Of a DNA stretch of 64,000 bases, positions 15,871-25,166 are shown one piece after another. The notes under the pieces are model-generated. The model was not told the DNA's origin and did no database searches. It was given only the letters and a program-made list of their open reading frames with translations. Origin of the DNA: Gammaproteobacteria bacterium. GTDB taxonomy: Bacteria; Pseudomonadota; Gammaproteobacteria; SZUA-229. The stretch spans positions 114,887 through 178,886 of the forward strand of contig JAPHSS010000020.1 in NCBI GenBank assembly GCA_026195255.1, in the 5' to 3' direction. Each line of letters opens with the position of its first letter. Position 1 is the first letter of the stretch. Made by a program: the position numbers and the translations under genes.

Positions 15871-17111
15871 TGAATGAATTTTTAATTATTCATTATAAAC
15901 CCGGGCATAAATCTAATTTACACTACTGGGCTATGGGTGCTGACCAACACCCTTCCATAACCCTGGGTCATGGCAGTCTTGATGAATTAAAGGCAATTTC
16001 CCGTGGTAAAAAAGTCAGTGTATTAATAGATGCGCATTACACCACCTTAGAGTGCGTCAAAATTCCCAGTAAAAATCGCAGCAAGCAGTTACAGGCAATA
16101 CCCTTTGCCATGGAAGATCAACTGGCAGAAGATATTGAAGACACTCATTTTGCACTGGGTAAAGCCGATGACAATACGGTACCGGTAATTGCTATCAAAC
16201 GTGAGCTTTTACAGGAAACTATCGATCTTTTTAAACAACAAAATATTCATATTGAAACATTAACAGCAGATAGCATAGCGCTGCCTGGAAATAAATCAGA
16301 CTGGTGTGTATTACTTGATGAAGACAGCGCATTAATTAAAACCGGCCCTTCACAGGCACACTGTTGCGACCGTGAAAATTTAACGGTGATTTTGCAGGCA
16401 TTACTGTCTCAAAATAACAACAGCAATGATAATAACACTCAGCCCGAGACTATCACTTACTACTACAAAGAAGATGATAGTGAAGCTGAAGCTCTGTTGC
16501 AAAATATTGAAATTAATATAAAGGCACAGCCCTATAAAAATCACGCCTTAGAAATATTTGTTCGGCACTTAAAAGAAGTACAGGCCTTTAATTTATTACA
16601 GGGTGAGTTCACCCCTAAACGCGAGAGCGTTACCTGGCTAAAACCCTGGAAGTCTGTTGCAATTGCCGCCTCAACCTGGATGGTTTTGCACCTTGGTTAT
16701 AACGGCATGCTTGCCGCGGATCTTGAAAAAAAGAATTTAGTTTTAACAAAACAGATTGAGACAGAGTTCAAACGCGCCATACCCGACGCGAGAAAAATGA
16801 CCAACATGCAAAAACGTGTTGAACGCCGATTAAAAGAATTAAAATCAGGCGGTGCCGGTTCAAGCGAAGGTGGTTTTCTAGAAATTTTATCAAAAGTATC
16901 TCCTGCGCTATCTAAAAACGACCGCACCAATATAAAAGCCGCGGTTTATAGAAACAACTACATTGATATAGATTTAACCGCAAAATCTTTACAGGACATC
17001 GAAGCACTAAAAAACAAGCTAGCCGCCATACCCGGCATCAAAACAGTGCTCTCAACTACGGTCGAAAAAGACAGCGTTAAAGGCCGCTTAAGACTGGAGG
17101 TTAAAGGATGA
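15870..17111 (+). CDS. gspL: type II secretion protein GspL
   Basis: 413 residues. The cytoplasmic N-terminal part is an actin-like ASKHA fold that recruits GspE (QLQAIPFAMEDQLAEDIEDTHFALG pattern at about residues 75-98). A single transmembrane segment follows near residues 262-282 (SVAIAASTWMVLHLGYNG), then a coiled-coil-prone stretch and a periplasmic ferredoxin-like domain ending VEKDSVKGRLRLEVKG. Length and order match GspL. It overlaps gspM by 4 bases. Confidence 0.92.
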   Translation: MNEFLIIHYKPGHKSNLHYWAMGADQHPSITLGHGSLDELKAISRGKKVSVLIDAHYTTLECVKIPSKNRSKQLQAIPFAMEDQLAEDIEDTHFALGKADDNTVPVIAIKRELLQETIDLFKQQNIHIETLTADSIALPGNKSDWCVLLDEDSALIKTGPSQAHCCDRENLTVILQALLSQNNNSNDNNTQPETITYYYKEDDSEAEALLQNIEINIKAQPYKNHALEIFVRHLKEVQAFNLLQGEFTPKRESVTWLKPWKSVAIAASTWMVLHLGYNGMLAADLEKKNLVLTKQIETEFKRAIPDARKMTNMQKRVERRLKELKSGGAGSSEGGFLEILSKVSPALSKNDRTNIKAAVYRNNYIDIDLTAKSLQDIEALKNKLAAIPGIKTVLSTTVEKDSVKGRLRLEVKG

Positions 17112-17623
17112 AAACTCTAAATGATTTACTCACTCCTCTGAACCAATGGTTAGATACATTAGAACAGAGAGAACGTTATATTGTTATAGCAGGTTCAATT
17201 AGTCTGCTGATTATATTGTTTTATTTAATTGTCTGGGAACCCATTACCTCCAAACACGAGCAACAACAGTTACAATACGACTCACAACGCCAGCTTTATA
17301 GCTGGATGAAAAATGCCAGCAGTGAGATTCACAGTATTAATTCTGCAGGCGGTAATAATATTTCGCGCTTTCGAAACCAGTCAATTTCAAGCCTCGCCGA
17401 TAGGAGTGCTATTACCTCTGGTGTGAAACCATTTATTGAAAAAATAGATCAGAGCAAAAAAGGCGTAAAAATCAGACTGAAATCAGCCAACTTCGATCAA
17501 ATTATAATCTGGTTGTCTGATCTACAAAACAAATATGGCATTATCGCCTCAAAAGTTACGCTTGAAAAAACCAAATTGCAAGGTGCTGTTGATGCACAAA
17601 TAACACTGGAGCGCTCATCCTAA
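17108..17623 (+). CDS. gspM: type II secretion protein GspM
   Basis: 171 residues, bitopic. A short cytoplasmic start with LEQRERYIVIAG leads into one transmembrane segment (SISLLIILFYLIVWEPI at about residues 30-47), a periplasmic coiled coil (EQQQLQYDSQRQLYSWM) and a C-terminal ferredoxin-like domain with IIWLSDLQNKYGI, the GspM signature. It pairs with GspL in the assembly platform. gspN follows after 44 bases. Confidence 0.92.
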   Translation: MKTLNDLLTPLNQWLDTLEQRERYIVIAGSISLLIILFYLIVWEPITSKHEQQQLQYDSQRQLYSWMKNASSEIHSINSAGGNNISRFRNQSISSLADRSAITSGVKPFIEKIDQSKKGVKIRLKSANFDQIIIWLSDLQNKYGIIASKVTLEKTKLQGAVDAQITLERSS

Positions 17624-17667
17624 GAGCTCATTTTAAACGAGCCTGTCTTTTATAAAAGCATACATAC

Positions 17668-18438
17668 ATGAAAAAACGTTATTATATTTTAATTGCAGTC
17701 TTATCCTATTTATTTTTCACTTTGGGAAATGTACCCGCGGCAAAGGTTATTTCCTTAATAGAAAAAAATTCAAATATACCTGTAAAACTGTATGGCGTTT
17801 ATGGCAGTTTATGGAACGGCGGTGCGGAGAAATTACTGGCACAGGGACAACCCCCGGTTGACAACCTTAAATGGTCTATCAATCCAGCCATGTTATTACT
17901 GGCTCAACTAAATGGAGAAGTTAACGCAAGCATTAAAAACCAGAATCTAATAGGCAATTTTAATGTTTCAGCACTCGGCACCGTTAGTGCGTCAGATGTT
18001 CGCGCAAGAATTAATGCTGCCGTTATGCAAGAGCTGATTCAGATGCCTCTTGGGGAATTAGACGGTGTTTTTAATATAAATATTGAATATCTGGAATTAA
18101 AGCAACAGGCTATTCCCCTGGTTAAGGCAAATTTAAAATGGGAAAATGCTAAAATAACTATGCTCGAATCAGTTGAGCTGGGTTTTGTCGAGTTATCCAT
18201 AATATCAAACGATAACGATCAGCTGACAGCAAACATATTAAATAAAAAGGGTCAGATTTTAATTGATGGTAACGCTGACCTTGATAATAAAAAAACATAC
18301 AATTTAAATTTACGCTTAACACCCGATGAAACAGCGAGTGACAATATTCGACAAAGCATGGCCATGTTTGCACGACGCCAAACTGATGGTAGCTATCTGC
18401 TTAAACGCAAGGGTAATTTGCGCGACTTAGGGTTATAA
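17668..18438 (+). CDS. gspN: type II secretion protein GspN
   Basis: 256 residues with an N-terminal membrane anchor (YYILIAVLSYLFFTLGN). GspN features include the PAAKVISLIEKNSNIPVKLYGVYGSLWNGGAEKL region, KWSINPAMLLLAQL, and the late LTPDETASDNIRQSMAMF motif. The role of GspN is not settled and many systems lack it. It is the last gsp gene here; gspO (prepilin peptidase) and gspAB are not in the window. The next gene begins 4 bases after its stop. Confidence 0.9.
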   Translation: MKKRYYILIAVLSYLFFTLGNVPAAKVISLIEKNSNIPVKLYGVYGSLWNGGAEKLLAQGQPPVDNLKWSINPAMLLLAQLNGEVNASIKNQNLIGNFNVSALGTVSASDVRARINAAVMQELIQMPLGELDGVFNINIEYLELKQQAIPLVKANLKWENAKITMLESVELGFVELSIISNDNDQLTANILNKKGQILIDGNADLDNKKTYNLNLRLTPDETASDNIRQSMAMFARRQTDGSYLLKRKGNLRDLGL

Positions 18439-18442
18439 TTTT

Positions 18443-18844
18443 ATGTCTATTTCTATTCCTATTAAACCTGCTGTTGAGATTACCAGCGAGAATAAATGCA
18501 GCTTTTGCACGGGCTCAATATGTTGCACCTATATCACTCAACATATAGACACCCCTCGCTCAAAGTCTGATTTTGAACATCTTTTGTGGCAAATTTCACA
18601 TGCTAATATTCGAGTTTATAAAGACGAAGACGGCTGGACGCTTTTAATTGAAACAAAATGCCTGCATCTTCAAATAGATGGTGGCTGTGGTATTTATGAA
18701 AACCGCCCAACTATTTGTCGTGATCATACGAATGATTATTGTGAGTATGATGCGCCCTCAGAAGACGGCTTTGAGCTTTACTTTCCTGATTATGATGCTT
18801 TAAGGGCTTACTGTATTAAACGTTTTAAGAAATGGGATAAGTAA
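18443..18844 (+). CDS. YkgJ-family cysteine cluster protein
   Basis: 133 residues with clustered cysteines: CSFCTGSICC near residues 19-28, then CLHLQIDGGCGIYENRPTIC and later CEY and CIK. This is the CxxCxxxxCC plus CGIYxxRPxxCR layout of the YkgJ/UPF0153 (PF03692) family, thought to bind zinc or an iron-sulfur cluster; the physiological role is unknown. It starts 4 bases after gspN and is probably transcribed with it, although the link to secretion is only positional. It is convergent with the RDD gene. Confidence 0.8.
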   Translation: MSISIPIKPAVEITSENKCSFCTGSICCTYITQHIDTPRSKSDFEHLLWQISHANIRVYKDEDGWTLLIETKCLHLQIDGGCGIYENRPTICRDHTNDYCEYDAPSEDGFELYFPDYDALRAYCIKRFKKWDK

Positions 18845-18860
18845 TATCGAAAGTAACAGT

Positions 18861-19337
18861 TTACTTATTTCTAACACAAACAGTGCCTGCTAACTTATCA
18901 TGCCAACCCTGTTTCTTTTTATCAAAAGCAACCCAGATCATTCCAAGAAACAAAGGTATCATCGATACAAAATAACCAAAGTATCGGCCAACACTTTGCC
19001 CTTTAGTTAAAGCAGCCCCCGTTTTATCATCTATAATTTTTATATTTAATAACATTTTTCCCGGTGTTGCTGAACGGTATATCCAAAACATAATAATGAC
19101 TAAAGCAGGGAATATATACGAAATTATAATATCCCATGTGCCTTTAACCATTGTTTCAGCATTATAGTAATCATCACCATAAATACCTATTAATACCGGC
19201 CAGGTAACAATCATAATCAATATAGTATCTATGATTGAGGCGCCTACTCTAATCCAGAAACCCGCATATACTCTTTGTTGATTATCTTCTGTTGTAATAT
19301 CAGCATCTGGTGACTGGTATGGATTTTCAGACATCAT
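18861..19337 (-). CDS. RDD family membrane protein
   Basis: 158 residues with a polar N-terminus (MSENPYQSPDADIT) and an RDD-type membrane domain: GFWIRVGASIIDTILIMIVTWPVLIG, then SATPGKMLLNIKIIDDKTGAALTKGQSVGRYFGYFVSMIPLFLGMIWVAFDKKKQGWHDKLAGT. The first Arg of the family motif is kept (WIRVGASIID), and the PGK...KGQSxGRY...QGWHDKLAGT pattern is strong. Function is unknown; some members affect ion transport. Same strand as the downstream end of chrA. Confidence 0.85.
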   Translation of the reverse strand: MMSENPYQSPDADITTEDNQQRVYAGFWIRVGASIIDTILIMIVTWPVLIGIYGDDYYNAETMVKGTWDIIISYIFPALVIIMFWIYRSATPGKMLLNIKIIDDKTGAALTKGQSVGRYFGYFVSMIPLFLGMIWVAFDKKKQGWHDKLAGTVCVRNK

Positions 19338-19374
19338 TTATTCCTTTATGTTTTAACTAATATTTTTTTGATCT

Positions 19375-20724
19375 TTATGTTATAAAACTATAAACCAACC
19401 CTAACACAGCACATATGCCAATAACCGTAACTATTCCCATTTTTAACCTGAATAACGCAAAAAAGGCCAGCGCGCCAATGAATGCTGAGAACCATTCAAA
19501 TTGCCCATCAAAACCCTGTGGCCAGAGAACATGGTAAGCAAAGAAAACAGCCAGGTTTAATATCACCCCAACAACGGCTGCGGTAATCCCTGTTAGTGGT
19601 GCGGTAAATTTAATATCACCTCGAGTTGCTTCAACAAGCGGCGCGCCCAATAGAATAAATAAAAATGAAGGCAGAAATGTAAACAAAGTAGCAATACTTG
19701 CTCCCGCAGCTCCTGCTAACAACAGATTATCCGCGCCAAAAATTTCTTTCGTCCAGCCACCGACAAAACCCACAAAAGAAACAACCATAATTAGTGGGCC
19801 AGGTGTTGTTTCGCCCAGCGCGAGACCATCGATCATTTGTGTAGCGGTTAACCATTCATAATGCTCTACACCACCCTGATAAACATAGGGTAAAACCGCA
19901 TATGCACCACCAAAGGTAACCAACGCAGCCTTGGTAAAAAACCAGCCCATTTGAGTTAACGGTCCTTGCCAGCCATAAACGTTTGCAAGCCACAACATAA
20001 CTGCGGCCCAGATAAATAAACCAATACAACTAAAAATAATAAAACGTAACCATTTGAATTTTGCGTGTGCCGGGGCAGGGGTATCATCATCAATAATAGC
20101 GACACCATAACTCTCTTTTCCTATACCGCTATGCCCACCCGCTGTAAATTTATCCGGGGCATACTTTGATCCAGCAAATGCAATAAAACCGGCCATTAAA
20201 ACAATATAGGGAAAGGCAATATTAAATGCAAAAATAGCAATAAACGCCAAAACAGCCATGCCACGTAATACATTATTTTTAAGTGCCCTGGAGCCAATTC
20301 TATATGCTGCAAAAACGACAATGGCAGTTACTGCAGGTTTAATACCATATAAAACACCTTCTACAGCCGATACATCACCAAACGATAAATAAACCCAGGT
20401 TAGTGTTATTAAAATAAATAACGATGGCAAAACAAATAAAACACCCGCCGCAATGCCTCCCCATACGCCATGCATTAACCATCCTATATATGTCGCTAAC
20501 TGTTGTGCTTCCGGTCCAGGTAATACCATAGTGTAATTTAAGGCGTGTAAAAATCTGTGCTCTGAGATCCAGCGTCGCTTCTCTACCAGTTCCTGATGCA
20601 TCATACTAATCTGACCTGCGGGGCCACCAAAACTAATAAAGCCGAGTTTTAGCCAGTATAAAAGCGCACTTTTAAATGTCATCTTTTCAGCTTGATGCTC
20701 TATTGTTGCTGGTTTATCAGACAT
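19375..20724 (-). CDS. chrA: chromate efflux transporter, CHR family (long form)
   Basis: 449 residues with two homologous CHR halves. The first has LGFISFGGPAGQISMMHQELVEKRRWISEHRFLHAL and LPGPEAQQLATYIGWLMHG. The second has KAALVTFGGAYAVLPYVYQGGVEHYEWLTATQMIDGLALGETTPGPLIM. Both halves keep the FGGP/FGGA and PGP signatures. The family exports chromate driven by proton motive force. About 10-12 hydrophobic segments are visible, with a soluble loop at about residues 185-225. No chrB regulator is adjacent. Confidence 0.9.
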   Translation of the reverse strand: MSDKPATIEHQAEKMTFKSALLYWLKLGFISFGGPAGQISMMHQELVEKRRWISEHRFLHALNYTMVLPGPEAQQLATYIGWLMHGVWGGIAAGVLFVLPSLFILITLTWVYLSFGDVSAVEGVLYGIKPAVTAIVVFAAYRIGSRALKNNVLRGMAVLAFIAIFAFNIAFPYIVLMAGFIAFAGSKYAPDKFTAGGHSGIGKESYGVAIIDDDTPAPAHAKFKWLRFIIFSCIGLFIWAAVMLWLANVYGWQGPLTQMGWFFTKAALVTFGGAYAVLPYVYQGGVEHYEWLTATQMIDGLALGETTPGPLIMVVSFVGFVGGWTKEIFGADNLLLAGAAGASIATLFTFLPSFLFILLGAPLVEATRGDIKFTAPLTGITAAVVGVILNLAVFFAYHVLWPQGFDGQFEWFSAFIGALAFFALFRLKMGIVTVIGICAVLGLVYSFIT

Positions 20725-20759
20725 TATTTTCTCTCATTTATTTTTGCTATATCACAGCA

Positions 20760-21572
20760 CTACTTTAACTGGTATTTAACCCGCTCTAATCGAGTTGGAC
20801 ACATAAACTCCAGCTCTACCGAACTCAACTGCAAGTTCAGATCTGTGTTTTTTGTACCATAAAGCCTGTCTCCAACAATCGGATAACCCAAACCCGACAG
20901 ATGACGACGTATTTGATGTTTACGCCCTGTTTTTATTCTTATTTCAACAACAGTTTGTTGTTTTTTATCATTTTTACTTATCGCAAGTATTTCTGATATG
21001 GAAATTTTTCCATCCAGTTCATTCTTAATCTCGTAAGGTAATTTTATGTTTTCGATCAAACCCTCAACTACTGCTCGATACTTTTTATTTATTTCATGCA
21101 ACTCAAACATGTTTGAAAATTTAGCGGCCACTTTTTTCTTATGCGCAATAATAATTAATCCATTAGCCGCCTTATCAAGTCGATGCACTATAAACGCTGG
21201 CCTCTGTGGCAATAGATGCTGCTCTGCCCATCTATATATAGTGTGGTGATCACCCCATTTAGTACCCTGCGAATACATACCGCTGGGTTTGTTCCATATT
21301 GAATAGTCAAGCTCATCAGCAATTAACAAAGCCTCTGGTGGGGTTGAATCATGAATTTCTGCGTCATAATAAATATGCAGGAACTCACCTTTATTAACTT
21401 CTTTTTTTGCTCTACGAACGCGATTAATACCATATTCAGACTCAAGCCAGACAGCTCCGTTTTGCATTACTTTTTTTAACTGCTGTTTACTCAGCTCAGT
21501 GTTATTGCTCAAACATGCCAAAGTTGTTTGAGATTCGTTTACTTCTATATGTTTTTCAAATTTCATAGACAT
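20760..21572 (-). CDS. RluA-family RNA pseudouridine synthase
   Basis: 270 residues. An N-terminal S4-like region (LSKQQLKKVMQNGAVWLESE) precedes the catalytic domain: SIWNKPSGMYSQG, then FIVHRLDKAANGLIIIAH with the catalytic Asp in HRLD, then KYRAVVEGL and the late KTGRKHQIRRHLSGLGYPIVGDRLYG. This is the RluA/RluC group, which isomerises uridine in rRNA or tRNA; the exact target cannot be told. The start lies upstream of chrA on the same strand, with 35 bases between the two. Confidence 0.87.
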   Translation of the reverse strand: MSMKFEKHIEVNESQTTLACLSNNTELSKQQLKKVMQNGAVWLESEYGINRVRRAKKEVNKGEFLHIYYDAEIHDSTPPEALLIADELDYSIWNKPSGMYSQGTKWGDHHTIYRWAEQHLLPQRPAFIVHRLDKAANGLIIIAHKKKVAAKFSNMFELHEINKKYRAVVEGLIENIKLPYEIKNELDGKISISEILAISKNDKKQQTVVEIRIKTGRKHQIRRHLSGLGYPIVGDRLYGTKNTDLNLQLSSVELEFMCPTRLERVKYQLK

Positions 21573-21884
21573 TTATTCAGGTTATTCATCAGGTATATCA
21601 AAATAAGCTCTAACATTTTCAAAGCATACCCGCCCAGTGGAATGACATCGACTTTCTATCCAGTTTAAGCATTTGCTGTGAATTTAATTTCCCTCCGGTC
21701 TAAATACGCTATGTTTAGATACGTCAAATAGATCTCCATTAGAATATTTTCCCTTAAACGTTTCCAGCAAGGTATTTTTAATTTTCATATGAACAGACAA
21801 CCGGTATTGAATAAAGGATTAATTGTTACTAAATATAGTTTATTGCTTTTTTTTGCAACGATAACATAAGAGCAGTTAGTAAAC
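21573..21884. other. intergenic region between divergent genes
   Basis: About 310 bases between the divergent pseudouridine synthase and DUF2244 genes. No ORF with coding character, tRNA or strong hairpin is visible. The sequence is AT-rich near the plus-strand gene and carries the promoter candidate listed separately. Confidence 0.5.
21807..21835 (+). promoter_or_regulatory. candidate sigma-70 promoter for the DUF2244 gene
   Basis: TTGAAT (21807-21812), a 17-base spacer and TAAATA (21830-21835), about 50 bases before the ATG at 21885. Confidence 0.4.
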
Positions 21885-22376
21885 ATGATAACTCCCATGT
21901 TAAATACCGATGGCTATACCGGGCATATATTAATCGAGCCTAATAGGTCTATCAGTTGGCAGGATAATGTTCGATTTATCAAAATTTTTACTCTGTTATC
22001 TTTTATAATATCCAGTTTCGCTTTTTATCAGGGATTTTTTCTGGTATTGCCGTTTTCAGGAATTGAAGTGTTATTCGTTTCTGTATGCCTTTACCTGGTT
22101 TATAAACATTACACTATTTGCCAGGTTATTCATTTCACAAACAACAATATAATCGTTGAGACAGGTGATCGCAATGCGTTACAACGGGTAAAATATCAGC
22201 GTTACTGGTCAAAATTTCATATTGACAACCGGGGAAACCACAATATCCCTCGCCTTAGCATATGTTCTAAAGGAAAATCTACAGAGATAGGTCGTTTTTT
22301 AAGTCACAACGACAAGTTAATACTGATTAAGCTAGTAAAAGATATTACAGATAAATTTCAGATTCAGCATCATTAA
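21885..22376 (+). CDS. DUF2244 family membrane protein
   Basis: 163 residues. PNRSISWQDNVRFI is followed by two transmembrane segments (IFTLLSFIISSFAFYQGFFLVLPFSGIEVLFVSVCLYLVYKHY) with the family's LPFxGIE turn, then a cytoplasmic beta-rich domain with LQRVKYQRYWSKFHI and IGRFLSHNDKLILIKLVKD. DUF2244 proteins are common in alpha- and gammaproteobacteria, often near cytochrome oxidase genes; the function is unknown. It is convergent with gshA. Confidence 0.8.
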   Translation: MITPMLNTDGYTGHILIEPNRSISWQDNVRFIKIFTLLSFIISSFAFYQGFFLVLPFSGIEVLFVSVCLYLVYKHYTICQVIHFTNNNIIVETGDRNALQRVKYQRYWSKFHIDNRGNHNIPRLSICSKGKSTEIGRFLSHNDKLILIKLVKDITDKFQIQHH

Positions 22377-22437
22377 ATCATTGCCTCAAACTTCTGCTCG
22401 TATAATAAAATTAACTAAGTGTTACAAATTGTTAATG

Positions 22438-24018
22438 CTAAGTCTGCTTAAAATATGCCTGTAAATAGTCATCAAGGCTTAAAGTATCAGATGCTTCTAT
22501 TTCTTTTTGTTTTTCTATTGATTTTTTAGCGGCATCATCAAAAAACTGGTTGCGTTCTTCAGTTAAACTTAAACTGGTAAAATATTTATTATGATTTTCA
22601 GACATGCGTTTTGCAAAATGATAAAAGCCTTCTTTTTTTTCTCTCATTTCATTAAGCATTCTTGCTGAAGGCGTTAATTCAGGATCCATTATTTTCTCAC
22701 GTTGATAATTCAATGAATCCTGGTAAGGCGTTGTCTCTTTATGTTGATCCAACAGCTCACTAACTGATTGCATGCCATCGAGTATATTCAAAGCCCAGTC
22801 TTTTAACTTTAACTGTTTTGCATTATGATTTAACTTCAACCCTGGATCACGCCCATGATGCGCCACAAGCAATTCGTTCTGATCTATGTCTTCTCTTTCG
22901 CTAAAACAAATCTGTTCACTTTCTGCAAGCAGACAAAACAACATAAATATTTCAATAAAACGTAACTGCGTTTCATTAATCCCTAAAGGATCAAACGCAT
23001 TGACATCAAGTGAGCGTAATTCAACATATCGCACACCACGTTTTTTTAAAGCAACTATTGGTTTCTCATTAGTTTGAACTATTTGTTTGGGTCTTACCGT
23101 ACTATAATATTCATTTTCTATTTGTAATAAATTGGCATTTAACTGCTGGTATTCTCCATTTACCTTAACACCAATTTTTTCATATTCAGGAAACGGTGTT
23201 TCGATAGCGCATTGTAAAGTTTGCACATATGAATCGAGATTTCGATAACAGGCTTTGACACCAGATTCATTCTCTTTATTATTCTGATATCCAATATCCC
23301 CCATCCTCAAGGATGTTGCATAAGGTTCATAATAAGTGTTTTTATCAAAATCTTTTAAATTAGTTTCTGCTCCTCCAAGAAATGATTTACAAACCGCAGG
23401 AGATGCACCAAACAAATAAGGCACCAACCAGCCATAACGCTGTAAATTACGAACTAATGAAAAATACTGCTCTGACTGAAAGTCTTTTAATGACAGTTCA
23501 CTGTCACCTATCAAATCTTTATATATTGGCCAGAAGCTTTCAGGCAGTGAATAATTAAAATGCACGCCTGCTATAACCTGCATTGCCCTGCCATATCTAT
23601 GCCCAAGACCTCGACGATAAATACTCTTCATCTGACCTGCATTCGATCTACCATAATTGGCTATGGGTATGCTGCTCTCACCTGCTACAACACAAGGCAT
23701 ACTGGTCGCCCAGAGGATTTCATCCTGCTGCAGTTTTTTATATACATATACCTGTGAATCACGTAAAAAATCGAGAACCGATTCAATATGTTCATATGGA
23801 GGCGTAATAAACTCTAATAAGGCTTCTGAATAATCAGTTGTGATATACGGGTTTGTCAGCGCAGAACCTAGTGAAATGGGATGTTCAGACTGGGAAATGC
23901 TTCCTTCAGGAGATACCCTTAAACTTTCTTTTTCCACACCTATCTGGCGACCATTTAATAAACCGTCTGTATTGTATTTAAAGAGTTCGTTAACTCTCGA
24001 TTCTATTAATTTAAACAA
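22438..24018 (-). CDS. gshA: glutamate-cysteine ligase
   Basis: 526 residues, matching the gammaproteobacterial GshA family. It joins L-glutamate and L-cysteine, the first step of glutathione synthesis. Visible motifs: GRQIGVEKESLRV near the N-terminus, TTDYSEALLEFITPPY, MQVIAGVHFNYSLPE, GASPAVCKSFL, SLRMGDIGYQN, and VRYVELRSLDVNAFDPLGI. The start appears to be TTG at 24018, preceded by GGGAAAGATAA; no ATG lies nearby that would keep the conserved N-terminus. It appears monocistronic. Glutathione-dependent proteins (two thioredoxin-fold proteins at 35 kb) occur elsewhere in the window. Confidence 0.94.
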   Translation of the reverse strand: MFKLIESRVNELFKYNTDGLLNGRQIGVEKESLRVSPEGSISQSEHPISLGSALTNPYITTDYSEALLEFITPPYEHIESVLDFLRDSQVYVYKKLQQDEILWATSMPCVVAGESSIPIANYGRSNAGQMKSIYRRGLGHRYGRAMQVIAGVHFNYSLPESFWPIYKDLIGDSELSLKDFQSEQYFSLVRNLQRYGWLVPYLFGASPAVCKSFLGGAETNLKDFDKNTYYEPYATSLRMGDIGYQNNKENESGVKACYRNLDSYVQTLQCAIETPFPEYEKIGVKVNGEYQQLNANLLQIENEYYSTVRPKQIVQTNEKPIVALKKRGVRYVELRSLDVNAFDPLGINETQLRFIEIFMLFCLLAESEQICFSEREDIDQNELLVAHHGRDPGLKLNHNAKQLKLKDWALNILDGMQSVSELLDQHKETTPYQDSLNYQREKIMDPELTPSARMLNEMREKKEGFYHFAKRMSENHNKYFTSLSLTEERNQFFDDAAKKSIEKQKEIEASDTLSLDDYLQAYFKQT

Positions 24019-24234
24019 TTATCTTTCCCGGAATCATGGCTAGTTCCACTCGTGGCGCATTGTATCAGTCAATTACAGTATTTAAGGATGTTCTAAGATG
24101 ATCAGCTTATAACAGGATAGCATTTCCCTCAATAGCTACTTAATTGATGACGATCAATATCTCAAACGGACTAATTCACTACTCTTTACGCTCGTTTGTA
24201 TTTATCAGTACCTATTAATTAGTCAAGAAGACAC

Positions 24235-24555
24235 ATGCAACCAGATCATCATAACAGCAAGCTCAAAAGCGTGCCTGATACGAACAATCAGCACAATGCC
24301 GTACTATTGAAAGGACAATACCAATTCATTCTGAACTGGTACAAAATTAATGGTAAAAAACTTCTTGATGAAGAGGTTTTAGATGACCTGCAAATTAACA
24401 CCTTAATGAAAATACTAGGCAACCCTATATGGAATGACATTTACCACTGCTGGGCGGTAGAAATTAAACACATGAACAACTTACAGCCTTACACAAAGCA
24501 CAAGTTTAACCCTGATAAATTCACGTATTTTATCGAAGCCTATCACAATAAATAA
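24235..24555 (+). CDS. hypothetical small protein
   Basis: 106 residues, unrecognised. A polar N-terminus with many Asn, His and Lys precedes a more ordered part: GQYQFILNWYKINGKKLLDEEVLDDLQINTLMKILGNPIWNDIYHCWAVEIKHM. No signal peptide or membrane segment. Composition with several Trp, Tyr and regular hydrophobic spacing suggests a real folded protein. The gene stands alone between the divergent gshA and the convergent TPR gene. An AGTCAAGAAGACAC stretch upstream gives only a weak ribosome site. Confidence 0.5.
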   Translation: MQPDHHNSKLKSVPDTNNQHNAVLLKGQYQFILNWYKINGKKLLDEEVLDDLQINTLMKILGNPIWNDIYHCWAVEIKHMNNLQPYTKHKFNPDKFTYFIEAYHNK

Positions 24556-24610
24556 TACTTTGAATACTTTAAGGTATTTATTCATTAATACAATTTTTAA
24601 TATAAAATAT

Positions 24611-25144
24611 TCACTTCAGCTCTTGCATAACCTGTTCGGCATCCCTCACTAATGGATGTTGTGGGTATTCATTTATAAATGTCTTAAATGATTTTATACT
24701 GCCTTCATTCTCGCCCATTGCTCCCATGGTTAATGCTTCTGCAAATCTGGCATTTGGCTTTAAATCACTTGTTGGGTACCTGGTTATAAAATCATTAAAC
24801 GCTTTATTGGCACTTTCTAGATCACCTCCATCGGCCATGCCTTGAGCTTTCGCAAAATCTTCAAGTTGTAACATAAACTTTTCATCACTTGTTTTATCAT
24901 CTTTCCAGTAAGGCTGCAATATTGTGCTCGTCGTTTCAGCCCCACGAATCCCCATTGTCACACTTGTGTTACGCACTGCAATCTCGTTTTTTGGGCTCAA
25001 TGATTTGAACTTGTTCCAGACAGTGTAGAACAAACCTTTAAATGCATTGTCTTTCTCTTCTTTTACTACTACCTTCGAATCAATCTGTTCAGCGAAAGCA
25101 GAATTAATTATAAAAAAAATACTCAGTAAAATAATAATTTTCAT
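24611..25144 (-). CDS. exported TPR-type protein, partner of the giant NHL/TPR protein
   Basis: 177 residues from the ATG at 25144, with GGAG six bases upstream (a TTG at 25147 is also in frame). Signal peptide MKIIILLSIFFIINSAFA. The middle has EIAVRNTSVTMGIRGAE, which resembles the VxxGIRG stretch of FecR-type domains but is too short to call. The C-terminal half carries two TPR/BamD-like repeats: AFNDFITRYPTSDLKPNARFAEAL and SFKTFINEYPQHPLVRDAEQVMQEL. It starts 22 bases downstream of the 1671-residue gene and is surely co-transcribed with it. Probably periplasmic; function unknown. Confidence 0.7.
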   Translation of the reverse strand: MKIIILLSIFFIINSAFAEQIDSKVVVKEEKDNAFKGLFYTVWNKFKSLSPKNEIAVRNTSVTMGIRGAETTSTILQPYWKDDKTSDEKFMLQLEDFAKAQGMADGGDLESANKAFNDFITRYPTSDLKPNARFAEALTMGAMGENEGSIKSFKTFINEYPQHPLVRDAEQVMQELK

Positions 25145-25166
25145 CAATGTCTCCGTTTAAATAATT